From: G963674505 sp964575975
GTDB taxonomy: Bacteria; Desulfobacterota; Desulfobacteria; Desulfobacterales; SKZT01
Reading direction: 5' to 3'
DNA: 11,044 nt
Assembly: GCA_964575975.1 (NCBI GenBank)
Contig: CAZNTU010000186.1
Location: 1-11,044, forward strand
Shown here: piece after piece, positions 7,695-11,044 of the stretch
Position numbering within the stretch: the stretch's first letter is position 1
Layout of the letters: each line of letters starts with the position of its first letter
Position numbers and translations under genes: made by a program
The notes under the pieces: model-generated
Seen by the model: the letters and a program-made list of their open reading frames with translations, nothing else
Told to the model about the DNA's origin: nothing
The model's database searches: none

Positions 7695-8039
7695 TCAATT
7701 CGACTCGATGAATTTTTTCGCGTCCACCCCGCAAGACGGACATTTCTTCGGGGGCTCGTCGGCAACGGTATAGCCGCAGACCGGACAAACGTAATAGGTG
7801 GTCTCGGGATTCGCGTAAAGATCCGACATGGCCTTCTTGAACATCTTGGCATGCACCATCTCGATCGACCTGGCGTACTCGAAGCTGTGCCTCGCCTGCA
7901 TGTCCTTGTCCTCCACCGAATCCCGGATCATGGCCGGGTACATCTTCTTGAATTCGAGCGTCTCGCCGTCGACGGCATTTTGAAGATTTTCCAAGGTTCC
8001 TTTGACCTGGCCCTCCGATTTCAGCTTCCCGATGTTTCG
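7695..8039 (-). CDS. Rubrerythrin C-terminal half with rubredoxin domain; N-terminus missing or fused
   Basis: About 114 residues match the second half of rubrerythrin, the non-haem diiron peroxidase of anaerobes. Visible parts: the linker GTLENLQNAVDGE; a helix GETLEFKKMYP with two ligand glutamates; a helix with E-x-x-H (IEMVHAKM); and a C-terminal rubredoxin knuckle CPVCGYT...KCPSCG. The first helix pair of a normal rubrerythrin, with its glutamate ligands and first E-x-x-H, is absent in all three minus-strand frames upstream. There is no credible start codon with a ribosome binding site in this frame near 8039; a longer reading from a TTG at 8390 has arginine-rich, out-of-frame-like composition. 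The protein-like frame immediately upstream is offset by one base, and removing one A from the AAA at 8035-8037 joins the two. Either the gene is an N-terminally altered rubrerythrin, or it is the C-terminus of the fused frame listed next. The reductase gene follows on the same strand. Confidence 0.72.
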   Translation of the reverse strand, partial: RNIGKLKSEGQVKGTLENLQNAVDGETLEFKKMYPAMIRDSVEDKDMQARHSFEYARSIEMVHAKMFKKAMSDLYANPETTYYVCPVCGYTVADEPPKKCPSCGVDAKKFIESN

Positions 8040-8556
8040 AATCGACGGGGAAGAAAAGATCGTCGAGCCGCGCGTCGGAGAAAGTCCTGTCGACCGTGCG
8101 AAGGCCCCTCTGCTTGAACGCGTCGGGAATCCAGTTCGTCTCCACCGGGCGCATCGCGGCCAACCCGCTTTTGCACTTTTCCTCGGGCGGACAGCCGATC
8201 TCGCCGTGGACGTCCTTGTGGCACGCCGCGCGCAGTCCCGGCGACGGACAGACGCTTGCTCGGTCCACGCATATCGAAAGCGGCGCTCCGTGCTTGGCCA
8301 GCGCGCGGATCGGGGAATCGACGAGCGCGCCGAGGTTTTCCCGACAACAATGGCGCGCTTCCGCGGCAGTTCACGAAGGCCGAAAGGCAAGTCGCAACGG
8401 CCTCTCCGTTTTTCACCCCGCAGGGTCCGTCCGCTTGGGCTGGTCCTTCTTTATATCCAAGGCAAGCGATACCGCCTCCGACGAATTCGCCCGAGTGGCG
8501 CCCGTGTCGCTTAGCGGCTTCCTGAAAAGCCCCTCGAAACCGTCTTCTGTTTTCAA
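8040..8556 (-). pseudogene. Unrecognised cysteine-rich reading frame with apparent frameshifts
   Basis: I do not recognise this protein. Three consecutive minus-strand segments have the high GC third positions of the neighbouring genes: 8556-8417, 8416-about 8347 (next frame), and about 8345-8040 (first frame again). The first could start at a TTG at 8556, overlapping the helicase stop in TTGA, with AGGAA just upstream. It meets an in-frame TGA at 8413-8415. Adding one G to the GGGG at 8416-8419, and removing one G from the GGG near 8343-8345, makes one frame of about 172 codons. The restored protein has about eight cysteines, including two C-x6-C pairs, CHKDVHGEIGC and CPPEEKC, suggesting metal or Fe-S binding. 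It then runs towards the rubrerythrin segment. A separate start at a GTG (8268) for the last part is possible. Real decay and sequencing error are both open. Confidence 0.45.
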
Positions 8557-10932
8557 ATTTCCTGTGTTCCGTGGTTTGCACGTTTTTTTCGTGGCTTTTT
8601 CCTTGAGGGGGCGGCCTTTGCTTGGTCGTTGCTTGAGCGATTCCGGGATGCCAGGGCCATTTTCAACTGTCCGTAGGAGTATTTGTTTTCCAGGGCGTGC
8701 TTCAGGTCGGGGAAGCGAGTGGAGCCTATGGCATCGGCTTTGGAGAGGATTTCCTCGATTTGACGCCTGTTCAGGAATTCGCCTGCGTCCAGTTCTCCCA
8801 GGCCGATGAAGTGGGCTATGTGACCCTCGACGGTCGAAACGGACAAGCCGCGTTCCTTGGCGATTTGATCGACGTCCTTTCCCTCTTCGAACATCCGTAG
8901 ACTGATTTTCTTGGTGTCGATCTTCTCTTCCTTTGTCGACCTCTCCCTCTCTTTTTCTTTTTCCCTCTCCCGTTCCCTTCTCTTTTCCTTTTTCGCCGCT
9001 ATGCTGCCGTCCCCGTTCCCGGCCAAGTCCTTAGGTTTTTCCGGTTCTACGACCTTTTCCCGGATTTCGCACGGGCAGCACTTTTTCAACGTTTCCGCCG
9101 TCAGATCGATGTTTTGCAGGGCGGAAGAAACCAGTGCCTCGGATTTGTAGACGAGTAGCTTTCTTTTGAAATAGAGCCTTTCCAGATCGGAGAGTTCGTT
9201 CAAGTATTGCTTGGTCTTCTTGGTTTGCAGCATGCTTGCGATCTGGGTTCTTACGCGCTTTAGAAGCTGGTCGAACAGCGGGTCGAAGTAGCCTTTGGCC
9301 GCGAGGAGCCTTTCGTGGAGCAGGGGAAGGCAGTCGCCTTGATCGGGGGCGGTGATCCTGGTCAGCTGTCCCAGAAATTTGTCGGCCACTTCCTTCAAGG
9401 GCTTGGTGTCGTTGAAAAGAGCGGCGGCCCACGCCTTGTTCTTTTGCTTTTCGGATTTGGTTTCGTCCTTGCCGTAGCTGTTCGCGTGGGCGGCCAGGTT
9501 CGCGACCAGTTCCCGGAAATCGTAGGCGTCGAGGACGGTCCGGCGGAGATATCGGTGGGACTGCGTTTCCAGTTCCTCGTCGAGGGCGTCGGGTTCGGGC
9601 TTGGTTTCCGCGAAGTCCAGGAGGCAACGGTCGGGGCGAAGCCCCCTTTCGGGGACCGGAGCGGAGAGAACCAGGCCGTCGAGGGAGGTGAGCCGGGACA
9701 GGGCGACGTAGATTTGACCCGGTGCGAAAGCGCGGGAGACGTCGATCACGGCCTTGTCGAAGGTGAGCCCCTGGCTTTTGCACGGTTACCGCCCAGGCGG
9801 CTCTGAGCGGGTACTGGGTGAACTTCCCTATGATCTCCTCCTCGATTTCGTTGGTCTCCTTGTTCAAGGAGTACCGTTTGTTTTCCCAGACGTACGGATC
9901 GACCTCGGCGGGCGGGGCGCCGTCGGGAAAGGCGACTACGATCTCCTCCCGGGTCAGCTTTTTTATTTTTCCGATTTTTCCGTTGAAGTAGCGGCCTTCG
10001 CCGGAATAATCGTTCTTGACGAACATGACCTGGGCGTTTTTCTTCAGTTCCAGCCGACTATCGACCGGGTACAGGTGCGGGGGAAAGTCCCCCTCGATTT
10101 CGGCTTCGAAAAAAAGGGGCTTTCCCGGAAGCTTTTTCATCGACCTTGCGTTGATGTCGTCGGCCTTTTTGTTGTGCGTGGTGATGAAAATATGGCCGTC
10201 GGCGGATTCCGGGTCGATGGACGGGTCGTAGTAGCGGTTCAGAAGCGAAACGTCCCGGTCGGTCATCCGATTTTCCCGAAGGTTGTTCAGAAGGGATATG
10301 AAGACCCTGTCGGACTGGCGGTAGATTTTTTCCAGTTCGATGTACACCGGGGGATTGCCGGCGAGGGCGAGGGAGTTGAAAAAATAAAGGTCCGGATACC
10401 AGGGGGAAAGGAGGTCCGCCTCTTCGCGCTTGATCACCGGCGGAAGCTGGAGAAGGTCCCCGATGAACAGGATTTGCACGCCGCCGAAGGCCGTGTCGCT
10501 ATTTCGCCGTACAGAACGAAGCACCGTGTCGATGGCGTCCAGGAGATCGGCTCGAAGCATGCTCACCTCGTCGATAATCAAAAGTTCCAGTTCGCGCAGG
10601 AGGCTCCGTTTGGTAGTGTTCATCTTCAAGGAGTGCAGCAGGGACTTGGGGGTGTTGACTTGCAGGCGGATGTCTTCGGAGGGCAGGTCTTCGGAGGGCA
10701 CGAAAGCGCCGAACGGAAGCTGGAACAAGGAATGCAAGGTGACTCCTTGGGCGTTGATCGCCGCGATTCCGGTGGGGGCGGCCACCACGGCTCGCTTGTA
10801 GGTGCGATCAGTCACTCGCTTCAAAAAGGTCGTCTTTCCCGACCCCGCCTTTCCCGTCAAAAATACGTGGCGGTCCGTGCGATTGATAAACCTCACTGCG
10901 GTTTCGGCAGCCGGATTTGTTTCGTAGCGCAT
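8553..10932 (-). CDS. PIF1-like DNA helicase with C-terminal HTH domain, frameshifted
   Basis: An ATP-dependent superfamily 1B helicase of the PIF1/RecD2 type, which unwinds DNA in the 5'-3' direction in related proteins. Visible N-terminal motifs: Walker A GKAGSGKTT (27-35), AAPTGIAA (51-58), Walker B DEVSM (121-125) and GDLLQLPPV (158-166). The frame breaks at 9778-9780 inside the conserved TVHKSQG motif: the first frame reads TVQKPG and loses homology, while the next frame resumes KSQGLTFDKAVID and then GQIYVALSRLTSLDGL. Restoring two bases (TG to TGTG on the + strand) gives TVHKSQG and a protein of about 793 residues. After the helicase core come a helical region, a K/E/R-rich linker, and a helix-turn-helix domain (about 677-760; MFEEGKDVDQIAKERGLSVSTVEGHIAHF) like the HTH_40 module seen at the ends of RecQ and PIF1 helicases. 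The ATG at 10932 has only a weak ribosome binding site. Unrepaired, the products would be an N-terminal ATPase fragment and a C-terminal piece. Confidence 0.88.
8940..8994. repeat. Polypyrimidine tract encoding a charged linker
   Basis: Fifty-four of 55 bases on the + strand are C or T; the only G is at 8972. On the minus strand this encodes an Arg/Glu/Lys-only stretch (core KEKRREREREKEKERER) linking the helicase body to its C-terminal helix-turn-helix domain. The protein segment is probably a single charged alpha-helix or disordered spacer. The DNA is also partly mirror-symmetric around TTTTTCTTTTT, a shape that can favour triplex formation. Confidence 0.75.
9771..9783 (-). other. Frameshift site in helicase motif TVHKSQG
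   Basis: The minus strand reads GTG CAAAAGCCAG here. Upstream codons run in the frame of 10932; everything after runs in the frame of 8553. Two missing bases after 9780 (CAC AAA AGC CAG) would give the standard motif. Removing one A from the AAAA run would also join the frames, but gives TVQSQG and loses the conserved lysine. Confidence 0.8.
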
Positions 10933-10990
10933 GGGGCTTGTCCGTTCGATGAGCGCCCGCGTGGAGCCGGGACGGTGTGTTTCGATTTGT

Positions 10991-11024
10991 GTAATATTTT
11001 AGGCCTTTGAAAAAAATACAAAAA
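10991..11024 (-). promoter_or_regulatory. AT-rich candidate promoter region of the helicase
   Basis: Upstream of the helicase ATG the sequence becomes markedly AT-rich compared with the rest of the window. On the minus strand it contains TTGTAT (11016-11021), TAAAAT (10996-11001) and TATTAC (10991-10996). No pairing has both good hexamers and 16-18 base spacing, so exact elements are uncertain. The composition and position support a promoter somewhere in this block, with a leader of roughly 50-60 bases. Confidence 0.3.
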
Positions 11025-11044
11025 AGTTCGGGACTTTTTGCGAC

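Noticed and set aside
8212..8248. Possible haem-binding CxxCH around the AACH sequence
   Set aside because: The frame reads LRAACH with no cysteine at the required position; getting one would need yet another indel with no independent support.
8002..8514. 170-codon + strand frame opposite the cysteine-rich segment
   Set aside because: It shares codon boundaries with the minus-strand frame, but the base bias (third position more GC-rich than first) favours the minus strand, and the product is arginine-rich with no motif.
9754..11010. 418-codon open frame on the + strand over the helicase
   Set aside because: Antisense shadow of a minus-strand gene with clear Walker A, Walker B and other helicase motifs.

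Overview
The window is ordinary bacterial chromosomal DNA, moderately GC-rich and densely coded. A 100-base run of N shows it comes from a draft or metagenome-derived scaffold. The gene content suggests a Gram-negative lineage with an anaerobic or microaerophilic lifestyle: a PocR-domain sensor kinase, a REC-first hybrid kinase, rubrerythrin with a flavin reductase, and a PIF1-type helicase with a C-terminal helix-turn-helix module. Desulfobacterota or Spirochaetota would fit, but the sequence alone does not settle the phylum.

Layout. Positions 1-2061 (+) hold the C-terminal three quarters of phosphoenolpyruvate carboxylase. An unsized scaffold gap (2137-2236) separates it from a convergent two-gene signalling operon on the minus strand. 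That operon has a PAS-PocR-PAS histidine kinase (6659 to 4443), followed with a 29-base overlap by a REC-GAF-histidine kinase-REC hybrid (4471 to 2285). A near-consensus sigma-70 promoter (6783-6811) lies just upstream. Further upstream on the same strand is a second group: a PIF1-like helicase (10932 to 8553), a poorly resolved cysteine-rich frame running into a rubrerythrin C-terminal half (8556 to 7695), and a small FAD/NAD(P)H reductase (7565 to 6870). The 129-base gap before the reductase holds a 23-bp dyad and a 10-bp direct repeat.

How the genes may work together. The two kinases look like a cytosolic phosphorelay: the second protein begins with a receiver that the first kinase could phosphorylate. 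No DNA-binding output regulator is present in the window. The reductase could pass electrons from NAD(P)H to the rubredoxin centre of the rubrerythrin for peroxide removal.

The most unusual stretch is 8030-9780, where four frame breaks fall within 1.8 kb. Three can be repaired by changing one base in a short homopolymer. Together those three repairs give one continuous 286-codon protein that fuses a cysteine-rich domain I do not recognise to half a rubrerythrin. The fourth break cuts the helicase inside a conserved motif. These may be local sequence errors or real decay of the locus; read mapping would decide. No tRNA, rRNA, CRISPR array, insertion sequence or attachment site was seen.
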